This document shows positions 52,023-60,450 of a DNA stretch of 64,000 bases, in pieces. This DNA is from Arthrobacter pigmenti (GTDB taxonomy: Bacteria; Actinomycetota; Actinomycetes; Actinomycetales; Micrococcaceae), in assembly GCF_011927905.1 (NCBI RefSeq), contig NZ_JAATJL010000001.1, positions 3,534,001 through 3,598,000 on the forward strand, given 5' to 3'. Both the position numbers and the translations under genes were made by a program. A model generated the notes under the pieces. That model saw only the letters and a list, made by a program, of their open reading frames with translations. It was not told the origin of the DNA and searched no databases. Every line of letters starts with the position of its first letter. The stretch's first letter is position 1.

Positions 52023-52250
52023 ATGCTGATTCTGTTTGGATTCAAGACCGCCGTCAAGGAGCTCTCCCGCAGGCAGGCCGTGTGCCCAAACTGCGGCCAG
52101 CACGCGTCCCAGCGGATTGATCAGCGGGCAACGAAGTTCACGCTGTTCTTCATCCCGCTGTTCACCACGAGCCGCAAGTACTCGCGGACCTGTGCTTACT
52201 GTGGTGTCACGAGCGAGCTGTCGAAAGGCGAGAAGGACGCCCTCGTCTAG
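52023..52250 (+). CDS. Small zinc-ribbon protein
   Basis: 75-aa protein with two CxxC knuckles (CPNCGQ at about 21-26 and CAYCGV at about 57-62) separated by a hydrophobic stretch (KFTLFFIPLFTTS), as in the zinc-ribbon families of actinobacteria. Function unknown. 21 bp after the PEBP gene, GGGAGG upstream, same operon. Confidence 0.85.
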   Translation: MLILFGFKTAVKELSRRQAVCPNCGQHASQRIDQRATKFTLFFIPLFTTSRKYSRTCAYCGVTSELSKGEKDALV

Positions 52251-52304
52251 GTCCTTCAGGGCGCTTGGGTAGGCTTGAGTCCTACAACGCAAGGAGTTCT
52301 GCGC

Positions 52305-53111
52305 ATGCGCCTGGTCGCCAGTGACATGGACGGCACCATCGTCGGCCACAACGGTCAAATTTCCGACCGCACCGTCCGCGCCTTCGAGGCATGCCTGGCC
52401 GCCGGCGTCGAGGTTGTGTTCGTTACGGGGCGGCCGCCCCGGTGGCTGGATCCGCTTCGGCAGCTCGGCTTCACGGGCACGGTGATCTGCTCAAACGGAG
52501 CGCTGACCTATGATCTCGGTGAAGAGAAAGTCCTCTCGGCGGACCTGCTGGACGCCGAAAGCATCCTCAAGGCTCAGGAGATCATCCGCGGGCTCTACCC
52601 GGCCGCAACCTTCGCGGCGGAGACCATGGATGACTTCCTCATCGAGCCGGGATTCGCTCCAACCGGATCAATCGAGTTGCTCGGCGGTCTCGAGCCGCGC
52701 CCGCTCAACGAAACATTGAACGGCAACGGCGCGATCAAGTTCCTGGCCCGCGAGGTGGACATCACCGCGGATGAATTCCTGCACGGGGTTGCGCCCGCCG
52801 TCGAGCACCTGGTCGCCACCACCCATTCCGCGCCTAATATGCCACTGCTCGAGATGAGCCTTCCCGGGATTAATAAGGCGGCCACGCTTGCAAAGTATGC
52901 GGCAGGCCTTGGGATCGAGCAGGAGGACGTGATTGCCTTCGGTGACATGCCGAATGACGTCCAGATGCTCGGTTGGGCCGGACACGGGTATGCAATGTCC
53001 TCCGGTCACCCGGAGGCGCTCGCAGCGGCTAATCTCCGCGCGCCGGCCTTCGACGACGACGGCGTCGCCCAGGTGCTGGAGGAGCGCCTGACCTCGCTGA
53101 AGTCAGCCTGA
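52305..53111 (+). CDS. HAD superfamily hydrolase, Cof type
   Basis: Phosphatase of the Cof/IIB branch (268 aa): motif I SDMDGTIV (D7, D9), motif II VTGRPP, a C2-type cap in the middle, and motif IV GDMPNDVQML. Members dephosphorylate sugar phosphates, FMN or related metabolites. AAGGAG (52291-52296) supports ATG 52305. Confidence 0.92.
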   Translation: MRLVASDMDGTIVGHNGQISDRTVRAFEACLAAGVEVVFVTGRPPRWLDPLRQLGFTGTVICSNGALTYDLGEEKVLSADLLDAESILKAQEIIRGLYPAATFAAETMDDFLIEPGFAPTGSIELLGGLEPRPLNETLNGNGAIKFLAREVDITADEFLHGVAPAVEHLVATTHSAPNMPLLEMSLPGINKAATLAKYAAGLGIEQEDVIAFGDMPNDVQMLGWAGHGYAMSSGHPEALAAANLRAPAFDDDGVAQVLEERLTSLKSA

Positions 53112-53132
53112 GACGGGTTCGAGGTCGCTGAA

Positions 53133-53924
53133 GTGCCGAAGCGTTACTTCGACAATCCCGGGCCCGACGGCGCGCAGCGGCCAATCGCCCTCTCACACCG
53201 CGGATTCGCACCAGACGGCAGGGAAAACACCCTGCCCGCGATGGCGGCCGCACTGGACCTGGGTTTCGCGTACCTGGAGATCGACGTGCGGACCACGCGC
53301 GACGGCGTCGTCATGGTCTTTCACGATGAGCGCCTTGAGCGCGTGACCGACGGCAGCGGCAGGCTCGCCGACCACAGCCTGGCGGAGCTGAGCGCGGTCA
53401 GGGTCCGGGGAAGTGAGCCCATTCCCACGCTTGAGGAAGTCCTGGAACGTTGGCCAGGCGTAAGACTCAACATCGACATCAAGGACGACTCCTCAATCCA
53501 GCCGTTCGCTGACCTCGTTGAGAAGCACGGTGTCCACGACCGGGTTCTGGTCGCCGCGTTCTCCGACCGGCGTCGGTTGCGGGTGCTGCGGAAGCTCAGC
53601 CGGCCCACGGCGTCGTCGGCTGGTATGGCGGTCAATGCCCTGATCAAGGCGTTGTCCCCGCTGAAGCTCACGCGGCTGATCGCGAAACTGGCCCGTGTGG
53701 ACTGCGTTCAGGTTCCGCTGCGGTTCCGTGGACTTCGGGTTGCCGACCGCAACTTCATCCGACGGTGCAACGAGGCGGAAGTGCCGGTGCACGTCTGGAC
53801 GATCAATGACAGGGCCACCATGGAGGAATTGCTCGACGACGGCGCGAGCGGGCTGGTGTCTGACCGCGCCGATCTCCTCGCCGAGGTCATGGTGGCGTGG
53901 GGAGCTTGGCCGCAGTACAATTAG
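53133..53924 (+). CDS. Glycerophosphodiester phosphodiesterase
   Basis: GDPD-family enzyme (263 aa), hydrolyses glycerophosphodiesters to glycerol-3-phosphate and an alcohol. Active-site residues: H22 and E31 in SHRGFAPDGREN, E49 and D51 in LEIDVRTT, H64 in VFHDERL; later LNIDIKDD. No signal peptide, so cytosolic. GTG start at 53133, 21 bp after the HAD gene. Its stop codon lies in a TTAGTGCACTAA palindrome that starts the OhrR promoter region. Confidence 0.93.
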   Translation: MPKRYFDNPGPDGAQRPIALSHRGFAPDGRENTLPAMAAALDLGFAYLEIDVRTTRDGVVMVFHDERLERVTDGSGRLADHSLAELSAVRVRGSEPIPTLEEVLERWPGVRLNIDIKDDSSIQPFADLVEKHGVHDRVLVAAFSDRRRLRVLRKLSRPTASSAGMAVNALIKALSPLKLTRLIAKLARVDCVQVPLRFRGLRVADRNFIRRCNEAEVPVHVWTINDRATMEELLDDGASGLVSDRADLLAEVMVAWGAWPQYN

Positions 53925-53950
53925 TGCACTAACTATTCGTACACTATGAT
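53921..53950 (+). promoter_or_regulatory. Promoter and operator of the small gene-ohrR unit
   Basis: TTAGTGCACTAA (53921-53932) is a perfect 12-bp palindrome and TATGAT (53945-53950) a good -10 box, with six bases to the ATG at 53957. The palindrome position fits repression by the downstream OhrR-type regulator. Confidence 0.65.
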
Positions 53951-53956
53951 AGGTGT

Positions 53957-54175
53957 ATGACGAAGAACTCCTGGCCCGAGCGGCTGATGAAAGCCACCGG
54001 AAAGTTGCGCATGGTCTTCGGCCCGGCAGACCAGGGCGCCCTCGGCGGGCCGGTGCAGTATGTCGACGACGCCGCCCACCGCGAGCGTCAGAAGCAGCTG
54101 CAGCAGTGGGATGTGGTCCGAAACTCGGACGGGTCAACGTATCTGGTGTCGCGCGTGAGCGATGGACGGGCATGA
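53957..54175 (+). CDS. Small hypothetical protein co-transcribed with ohrR
   Basis: Unrecognised 72-aa soluble protein (MTKNSWPERLMKATGKLRMVFGPADQ..., ending SDGSTYLVSRVSDGRA). No cysteine. TATGAT lies six bases before the ATG with no Shine-Dalgarno, so the transcript is probably leaderless. Its TGA overlaps the ATG of the OhrR-type gene (ATGA). A role in peroxide response is inference from context. Confidence 0.7.
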   Translation: MTKNSWPERLMKATGKLRMVFGPADQGALGGPVQYVDDAAHRERQKQLQQWDVVRNSDGSTYLVSRVSDGRA

Positions 54176-54615
54176 GCGTCTCGCAGGAGGAGGACCTGCT
54201 CCTCGAGCGGCAGCTCTGCTTTGCGCTCTCGGTTGCCTCCCGCAGCGTCATTGGCGCCTATCGGCCGGTACTCGAGGAGTTGAACCTCACCCACCCCCAG
54301 TATCTTGTGATGCTCGCGCTGTGGGAGAAGAGTCCGCGCACAGTCCGCGAGCTCGGCGAAGCGCTTGCCATGGAACCGGCAACACTCTCGCCCATGCTGA
54401 AGCGCCTCGAAGCGAACGGAATGCTCACCCGTCAGCGGGTGGCGGGAAACGAGCGGGCGCTCGCCGTCGAGCTCACGCCTGCCGGGCGGGAGCTGCGGCA
54501 GAAAGCCCTCTCCGTGCCGGGTACCATGATGGCCAAATTGGGTTTGACCCGCGAACAGGTGGAGGACCTCAACGCCACCATGGCGCAGGTCATCGCTGCA
54601 ACCCAGCGAGCCTGA
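54172..54615 (+). CDS. ohrR: MarR family regulator of the OhrR type
   Basis: 147-aa redox-sensing repressor. The N-terminal LERQLCFALSVASR places C16 at the position of the peroxide-reactive cysteine of OhrR, followed by LTHPQYLVMLALWE, and the winged helix LGEALAMEPATLSPMLKRLEANGML. OhrR proteins normally repress ohr, which is not in this window. It is translationally coupled to the small gene upstream. Convergent with the next methyltransferase gene. Confidence 0.9.
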   Translation: MSVSQEEDLLLERQLCFALSVASRSVIGAYRPVLEELNLTHPQYLVMLALWEKSPRTVRELGEALAMEPATLSPMLKRLEANGMLTRQRVAGNERALAVELTPAGRELRQKALSVPGTMMAKLGLTREQVEDLNATMAQVIAATQRA

Positions 54616-54621
54616 CCGCGT

Positions 54622-55215
54622 TCAGCGCAGCGTCCCGGCCCGGATCTGCAGGTGGCCACCGCGCGCGGAGGCGCTGACTACGTCGTCGCACTCCTCCTCC
54701 ACAACTGTCCAGGGATGCGCGTCGATGTCCGAGCCGCCCAGCGCACACGCCGCCCGTGCCAGAGGTGAGAGCAGCCCATAAGCACCCTTCGGCCTTTGCA
54801 TGTCCACAATGCAGACCCGCGTTCGGCGACCGAGCGGGCGGACTACCGATTCCCAGACCATCCGCCACGCCGGAATGAGCGAGAGAACATACGTGGTGAT
54901 GACGGCGTCAACGCGCGGGAGACCGGGGAGCGGTGAGGTGAGATCGGCGCAGACCAGATCGACGCCGGTTCCCCGGGCGCGCCGGGCCTGGGCCAGCATT
55001 GCGGGACTTCCGTCGACGCCGATAACCCGGCCGGTTGCGCCGATTCCGGAGAGCAGCCCCGGGAAGTTCAGGCCCGTCCCGCAGCCAAGATCCAGGACGG
55101 TCATGCCGGCCCTAAGCCCCAGTGCACGAATTCCCGCTTCGCGTCCGGCGGAGTACACGGGCCACTCGCCGGAGAGTGCGTTGTAGAAGGGTGCAAAGTG
55201 CTCGTAGCGGTCCAA
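54622..55215 (-). CDS. Class I SAM-dependent methyltransferase (UbiE-like)
   Basis: 197-aa methyltransferase beginning DRYEHFAPFYNALSGEW, with motif I VLDLGCGTGLNFPGLL and GVDGSPAMLAQARR. Resembles UbiE/MenG-like or phosphatidylethanolamine N-methyltransferase-like enzymes; substrate unknown. TTG at 55215 is chosen because GGGAGGAAAG precedes it; the open frame further upstream is antisense to the reductase gene. Confidence 0.85.
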   Translation of the reverse strand: MDRYEHFAPFYNALSGEWPVYSAGREAGIRALGLRAGMTVLDLGCGTGLNFPGLLSGIGATGRVIGVDGSPAMLAQARRARGTGVDLVCADLTSPLPGLPRVDAVITTYVLSLIPAWRMVWESVVRPLGRRTRVCIVDMQRPKGAYGLLSPLARAACALGGSDIDAHPWTVVEEECDDVVSASARGGHLQIRAGTLR

Positions 55216-55271
55216 CGGCTTTCCTCCCGTTCGTGTGGGTGAAAGGCTAGCCGAAACGGAAGGGGAAGCGA

Positions 55272-56666
55272 ATGTGGGATCTGGTCGTGATTGGCGGCGG
55301 GACAGCAGGCATCGTCGGTTCACAAACGGCAGCAGCGCTCGGCGCGAAGGTGCTCCTGATTGAGGAGGAGCGGACCGGAGGCGACTGCCTCTATACCGGC
55401 TGCGTGCCCTCCAAGGCGCTGATCTCCGCAGCGTCGGTCGCAGCGGAGGCAAGGGCCGGTAGCGCGTTGGGCATCCACGCCGAGACGCGCGTTGACTTCC
55501 CGCGGGTGATGGACCACGTGCGCGCTGCGATTCGCCACATCGAGCCGGTCGATTCACCGGATGCGCTCCGGAAAGCAGGGGTTACGGTGCGCAAGGGCCA
55601 CGCAACTCTGGACTCGGAAGGCGCGGTCTCCTGCGACGGTGAGAAGCTGCCGTCCCGCAACGTCCTGATCGCTACCGGCTCCTCACCCCGGATTCCGGAT
55701 GTCCCGGGTATTGAGCGCGTGCAGGTGCTGACCAATGACAACGTCTGGGAACTGGGCGAGCTGCCCGAACGACTCGCTGTCCTCGGCGGCGGTCCGGTTG
55801 GCTGTGAACTGGCCCAGGCCTTCGCGCGGCTCGGTTCCGAGGTAACCCTGATCCACTCGGGCGACCGGCTGCTGCCGCGCGAGGACCCGGATGCGTCCGC
55901 CATCGTGCGCAGCTCCCTTGAAACCGACGGCGTAACCGTGCTTACTCGCAGCCGGGCTGCCTCTATCGAACCGGGCGGTGCAGGAGGAACACTTACGACG
56001 ACGGACGGTCGGACGATTCCCTTCACCCACCTCCTGGTCGGGACCGGACGGGTTGCACGTACCGCGTGGCTCGATGGCTCCGCTATGGCGCTGGATGATC
56101 GCGGCAGCATCATCACCGACAAGCACCTTCGGACGAACCTGCCGAACGTGTGGGCGGCGGGCGACGTCACCGCGAATCCGCGCTTCACCCACACCGCGGG
56201 CGTCCATGCGAGTATCGCGGCAACCAACGCCGTCGTCGGGCCGTTCCGCACTCTCCCATCACACAATCCGAGGGTGACCTTCACCGACCCGGAGGTTGCC
56301 GCCGTCGGGAATCTTGCGGGAGCACGCTCGCAAACTATCCCGCACACGCATGTGGACCGCGCGGTTGCGCAGGGCCGGATGGAAGGCTTCACGCGGGTTG
56401 TGCTCGACCGGCGCGGCCGGGTTGTCGGGGGCACCGTCGTCGGGCCGCGTGCCGGTGAGACGCTCGGCGAGATCAGCCTTGCGGTGAAACTGAAGACGTC
56501 GGCCTCGGCGCTGACTTCGGTGACTCACGCATATCCCACCTATAACGACGGCCTCTGGAACGCCGCGATTGCCGAGACGAGCGCCACCCTGCGGAAGCCC
56601 GTTGTGCGGCGGATCATGCGACTGGCGGCGAAGATCCGGACGAGGTTCAGAGCACCGGGTCGGTGA
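55272..56666 (+). CDS. Pyridine nucleotide-disulfide oxidoreductase (MerA-like)
   Basis: 464-aa flavoprotein of the dihydrolipoamide dehydrogenase/mercuric reductase group. FAD motif VVIGGGTAGIVGSQTAAALG, redox-active disulfide C39/C44 in GGDCLYTGCVPSK, NAD(P)-binding VLGGGPVGCELAQAF and second FAD motif VWAAGDVT. The C-terminal active-site segment reads THAYPTYNDG in place of HPTxxE, and no mercury-binding Cys pair is at the C-terminus, so mercury reduction is unlikely. Convergent 20-bp overlap with the phosphotransferase gene. Confidence 0.9.
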   Translation: MWDLVVIGGGTAGIVGSQTAAALGAKVLLIEEERTGGDCLYTGCVPSKALISAASVAAEARAGSALGIHAETRVDFPRVMDHVRAAIRHIEPVDSPDALRKAGVTVRKGHATLDSEGAVSCDGEKLPSRNVLIATGSSPRIPDVPGIERVQVLTNDNVWELGELPERLAVLGGGPVGCELAQAFARLGSEVTLIHSGDRLLPREDPDASAIVRSSLETDGVTVLTRSRAASIEPGGAGGTLTTTDGRTIPFTHLLVGTGRVARTAWLDGSAMALDDRGSIITDKHLRTNLPNVWAAGDVTANPRFTHTAGVHASIAATNAVVGPFRTLPSHNPRVTFTDPEVAAVGNLAGARSQTIPHTHVDRAVAQGRMEGFTRVVLDRRGRVVGGTVVGPRAGETLGEISLAVKLKTSASALTSVTHAYPTYNDGLWNAAIAETSATLRKPVVRRIMRLAAKIRTRFRAPGR

Positions 56667-57654
56667 TGGTCCGCAGGCAGTGCAGGGCGTGCGGGCCGTA
56701 CTCTTCCATGGAGGCGTCGTCGGCGTGAATCAACAGGCGCAACCAGGACCCGTAACGGTTCAGCCGGCCCAATTGCAGCGCGGGCTCGAGCGCCTCCCGA
56801 AGCTCCGTCAGCGGCGCGTAGCCGGTCCAACGCTGCAGGTAGGAAGCGATGACGCGTCGAATCCGTGGGTCATCGGCCGGGACGTTCCAGCTCTCCAGCA
56901 TGGCGCCCACCGGCACGTAGAGCGAACTGAACGGGTGCGCCCAGTAGGAGTCGCCGAAGTCGAAGAACCGTAGCGGGTCCGTGCTGGCGCCGGGGATGAA
57001 CGCGTTGTTGGCGTGCAGGTCATTGTGGTCCAGTGAGAGTGGAACACCGAGTGCGTTGAGCTGTGCGGCCGCCGCTTCGATGCGCGGAACAGCGGCGTAG
57101 ATCCGGTCCGCTGATTCGGCGTCGAGGTGCAAGGGGTGCTCCGGGGGCAAGCCGGTGTGCAGGAGGAGTTGATTGCTGACGAAGTTCCCTGCGATCTTGG
57201 GCTCCATCAAGGCAAGCCCGGCGTCCGCCAACTTCTTCCCGTGCGGTGCCACCTGCTGTTGAAGCGCGGCGAAATCCGTGACGACGCGTGCCCATAGCGC
57301 ATAGTCCGTCGAGTCCAGCGAGGCGAGCGTTGCACCGTGGTCGGGGGAGATCATCCACCCTCTCGTGGGTTCGATCGCCAGCGGTGAAACCACGTGATCG
57401 GGCGCGATCTCGGCGAGCGCCGCCACGATCGAGGCCTCCTGGAACTGACCCGGATTGTTCTCCTTGAACCACATCTTGCCGTGATCGGTCGGGACGGTGA
57501 CCTGCGCAGACCAGAACCGGATGCGCGGATCACTCAGGGGCCCGGTCTGCGCGATATTGAACGTTTCGAGCACCTGCGTGATCCACATCTGGATCTGCGA
57601 CCGCCAGGCAGCGCTGGCCCACAGCTGGACGGGGTGCTGTGCGGGAACGGTCAC
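56647..57654 (-). CDS. Aminoglycoside phosphotransferase family (APH) kinase
   Basis: 335-aa protein-kinase-like phosphotransferase. Catalytic loop LDHNDLHANNAF (Brenner motif H-x-D...N) followed by FFDFGDSYWAHPF (DFG-like metal site). Family covers antibiotic, choline and other small-molecule kinases; substrate unknown. GTG start. Its 3' end overlaps the convergent reductase gene by 20 bp. Confidence 0.85.
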   Translation of the reverse strand: MTVPAQHPVQLWASAAWRSQIQMWITQVLETFNIAQTGPLSDPRIRFWSAQVTVPTDHGKMWFKENNPGQFQEASIVAALAEIAPDHVVSPLAIEPTRGWMISPDHGATLASLDSTDYALWARVVTDFAALQQQVAPHGKKLADAGLALMEPKIAGNFVSNQLLLHTGLPPEHPLHLDAESADRIYAAVPRIEAAAAQLNALGVPLSLDHNDLHANNAFIPGASTDPLRFFDFGDSYWAHPFSSLYVPVGAMLESWNVPADDPRIRRVIASYLQRWTGYAPLTELREALEPALQLGRLNRYGSWLRLLIHADDASMEEYGPHALHCLRTITDPVL

Positions 57655-57816
57655 TGGATTATTGTGTCATCACCCGCCACAGCGGAACCGTACGGTGCGT
57701 CTTTCACCCTTTTGTACCGTTCCCTGTAGCAGGTCAACCGTGCTGAAACAACCAGCTTTCGGAGGCACTTGAACGAAAGCCGCACCATTCCGTACGACGA
57801 CGACGACGACGCCGCG

Positions 57817-58509
57817 TCACCCTGCGAGCGCCGCGTCCACGGCCGCCCGGGCATGCAGGGCCGTGGTCGGGAAAAGCGGCAGGTCGGCGTCGGCTTGGGA
57901 TACGAGGAGCTCAATCTCGGTGCAGCCGAGGATCACGCCCTCCGCGCCGCGATTCTGAAGGTCCCTGATGATGCGCTGGTACTCGCGGCGCGAGGCATCC
58001 GCGACGATTCCCCGGCAGAGCTCTTCATAGATCACGCGGTGAACCACGGCGCGGTCGTCCGGGCCCGGCGTCAGCACTGTAAGTCCGTGCGCCGCGAGCC
58101 CGTTGCGGTAGAAGTCCTGCTCCATGGTGAACGCCGTGCCGAGCAAGCCGACCGTCGTCGTGCCGGTGGACCGCACGGCCCGCGCCGTGACGTCGATCAG
58201 ATTGATGAACGGGATGTCTACGGCCGCGTCGATTGCCTGCGCCACCTTGTGCATGGTGTTGGTGCACAGCACCAGCAGCTCAGCCCCGCCTGCCTCCAGG
58301 TCAGCGGCCGCGGATGCCAGGACGCGCCCGGCCTCTTCCCAGCGGCCCCGCGCCTGCAGTTCCTCGATGGCGGCGAAGTCCACGGAGCGCAGGAGGCAGT
58401 CTGCTGAGTGGAGGCCGCCGAGTCGATCCTTCACCAGTTCGTTGATCAGGCGGTAGTACTCCGCACTGCTTTCCCAGCTCATGCCGCCGAGCAGACCGAT
58501 TCGCAACAT
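57817..58509 (-). CDS. Aspartate/glutamate racemase family protein
   Basis: Cofactor-independent racemase of the YgeA/aspartate racemase type (230 aa). The two catalytic cysteines are C82 (LVLCTNTMHK) and C196 (ILGCTEIELL); N-terminus GLLGGMSWESSAEYYRLIN is typical. ATG at 58509 begins MLRIGLLGGMS; the frame is open to 58551. Confidence 0.92.
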   Translation of the reverse strand: MLRIGLLGGMSWESSAEYYRLINELVKDRLGGLHSADCLLRSVDFAAIEELQARGRWEEAGRVLASAAADLEAGGAELLVLCTNTMHKVAQAIDAAVDIPFINLIDVTARAVRSTGTTTVGLLGTAFTMEQDFYRNGLAAHGLTVLTPGPDDRAVVHRVIYEELCRGIVADASRREYQRIIRDLQNRGAEGVILGCTEIELLVSQADADLPLFPTTALHARAAVDAALAG

Positions 58510-58540
58510 GGTCCCATCATTGCAGCGCTCAGACGACGAA

Positions 58541-58570
58541 AGGGCGTCCACGCAGTGTGAGACGCCCTTC
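58541..58570 (-). terminator. Terminator of the sugar ABC operon
   Basis: 9-bp stem (58541-58549 with 58562-58570), 12-base loop, running on the minus strand into TTTCGTCGT just downstream of the second permease gene. Confidence 0.7.
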
Positions 58571-58582
58571 CGTGTCGGATGG

Positions 58583-59434
58583 CTAACGATCCGAACCTGC
58601 GACCATGCCCTTCATGAACCATTTCTGAAGGAAGAGGTATGCCACCAGCACAGGTAGCACGGCCATGAGGGAGGCTGCAGCTGCTGCACCGAAGTTGTTC
58701 GACTGTGCTGAGAAGAACGCAGCGATGGAGGGCGCAATCGTCTGCATCTCGGGCTCTCGCAGGATGAACACCGAGAGCGCGTACTCGTTCCAGATCCCCA
58801 CGCCCGTGAGGATCGCCACCGTTGCCGTGACGGGTTTGAGCAGAGGGAAAACTACTCGGAAGAACACCTGGAGGATGCCCGCGCCGTCGATCGTGGCCGC
58901 TTCCTCGAGCGAAAGCGGGATGGTGCGCATGAACGCGGCGTACAGGAACACGCTCAGCGGCAGATGCGAGGCGATCATCACCAGGATCGCACCCCAGTAG
59001 GTGTTCAGTGCACCCAGGTCACTAAGCAATGTGTACAGGGGCACCAGGATACTGAGCGGCGGAATCATGATGAGCCCAACAATCAGAAACATGACCGCCT
59101 TGTTGAATGCTGTGCGCCTGCGGGCAAGGGGATAGGCCGCGAGCGCACCGATCAGGCAGGTCAGCGCCGTCGAAACCAGTGTGATCAGCGCGCTGTTGCC
59201 GATCGATTGAAGAATGTTCCCGGACTCGATCGCGATGGCGAAGTTCTCAAAGAACAGGTTGTTGAAGGGGAGGATCCACTGCGAACTGAGGTCAGTTCGG
59301 TCCTTCAAAGCCGTGGTCAAGGTGACGTAGAAGGGAAGTAATTGCAGCAACGCCATAAGGATCAGCGCAACGCCGATGACGACGGCGACTGGCCGGTTCT
59401 TTTTGGTGACGCTCCGGTCTTCGTGGGTGATCAT
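58583..59434 (-). CDS. Carbohydrate ABC transporter permease (MalG type)
   Basis: Inner-membrane permease subunit (283 aa, six transmembrane segments) of a CUT1-type sugar importer. The ATPase-contact EAA loop is EEAATIDGAGILQVFFRVVFPLLKP (core EEAATIDGAG at about 176-185). Forms a heterodimer with the MalF-type permease encoded one base upstream. Confidence 0.93.
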   Translation of the reverse strand: MITHEDRSVTKKNRPVAVVIGVALILMALLQLLPFYVTLTTALKDRTDLSSQWILPFNNLFFENFAIAIESGNILQSIGNSALITLVSTALTCLIGALAAYPLARRRTAFNKAVMFLIVGLIMIPPLSILVPLYTLLSDLGALNTYWGAILVMIASHLPLSVFLYAAFMRTIPLSLEEAATIDGAGILQVFFRVVFPLLKPVTATVAILTGVGIWNEYALSVFILREPEMQTIAPSIAAFFSAQSNNFGAAAAASLMAVLPVLVAYLFLQKWFMKGMVAGSDR

Positions 59435-59435
59435 C

Positions 59436-60386
59436 TCAGGCCTCCAGTCGGCGACGGTTGAGCAGAGTGTTCAGGATGAGCGTGAACACAACGATGATGA
59501 GGAATAGCACCACGCCCATTGCTGCCGAGTACCCGGCGCTTTGGTTGTCGAAGTAGGTTTTGCCAATCAGGGTGGATACCGATTGCGTGGCGTACCCCGG
59601 ACCTCCCCCGGTCATCACCTGGATGACGTCGAACAGTTTCAAACCGCCAATGAGGTTCAGAACGATGCTCGTGGCGAAGGCAGGCTGCAGAAGCGGAACC
59701 GTGATGTGCATGAACTGCTGCGCCTTGGTGGCGCCGTCCAGGGTTGATGCCTCGTAGTACATCCCGGGGATGGACTGCAGCCCCGCCAGGTAGATGATCA
59801 TCGAGATACCGACGAACTGCAGCGAGTTCACCGCGACGATGATGAAGATGGAGGTGTTCGCGTCGCTGAGCCAAGCCACGCGTTCGCCGCCCAGTCCCAC
59901 CACGATGTCATTGAATGCACCGTTGTTGTACTGGAACAGCAGGTAGTACATGGTGCCCATGATCACGGGGGATACGAGGACCGGCAGGTAGATGATAGCT
60001 CTCGCCGCGCTGCGTCCACGCATCTTCCGATCCAGCGCGACGGCGATCGCAAGTCCAAGGATCTGCTGGATCACCGTGCTGCCTACACCGTAGATGAAGG
60101 TGTTGAGGAGCGCCGTGCGGAAGATTTCGTCCTCGACCAGCCGCAGGTAGTTCTCGATGCCAACGATATCCCGGGCGGCGCTGTAGCCGTTCCAGTTGGT
60201 GAAGGAGATCCCGATGCCGGCGATGAGCGGATACACGGTGAACGCAGCCATGAGGATGACTGCCGGCAGATAGAGGAAGTTGACGGCAGCGCCCTTGAAG
60301 GGCTTCTTCCGACGGTGCAGTCCCTGTGGCGGTGACTGTCGGGTGCTGGGAGCGGCCTTGGCGGTTCCCGATAGTAGTTCAGTCAT
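59436..60386 (-). CDS. Carbohydrate ABC transporter permease (MalF type)
   Basis: Inner-membrane permease subunit (316 aa, six transmembrane segments) with the EAA-type loop YEASTLDGATKAQQFMHITVP and a basic cytoplasmic N-terminus (RRKKPFKG). Pairs with the MalG-type permease. Separated from the binding-protein gene by 64 bp containing a hairpin, which can lower permease expression relative to the binding protein. Confidence 0.93.
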   Translation of the reverse strand: MTELLSGTAKAAPSTRQSPPQGLHRRKKPFKGAAVNFLYLPAVILMAAFTVYPLIAGIGISFTNWNGYSAARDIVGIENYLRLVEDEIFRTALLNTFIYGVGSTVIQQILGLAIAVALDRKMRGRSAARAIIYLPVLVSPVIMGTMYYLLFQYNNGAFNDIVVGLGGERVAWLSDANTSIFIIVAVNSLQFVGISMIIYLAGLQSIPGMYYEASTLDGATKAQQFMHITVPLLQPAFATSIVLNLIGGLKLFDVIQVMTGGGPGYATQSVSTLIGKTYFDNQSAGYSAAMGVVLFLIIVVFTLILNTLLNRRRLEA

Positions 60387-60410
60387 TGAGTCTCCGATGT
60401 TCCTGCCTGC

Positions 60411-60445
60411 CTGCCGGGTAGGGACGGGCCGCCCCTACCCGGCAG
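60411..60445 (-). terminator. Intra-operon hairpin between binding protein and permease genes
   Basis: Perfect 13-bp stem (60411-60423 with 60433-60445), nine-base loop. No T-tract. Placed as in other sugar ABC operons, where such hairpins stabilise the upstream mRNA and attenuate read-through. Confidence 0.75.
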
Positions 60446-60450
60446 ATCGG

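Noticed and set aside
55272-56666. Mercuric reductase as sign of a mercury resistance locus
   Set aside because: No mercury-binding Cys pair at the C-terminus and no merR, merT or merP nearby.
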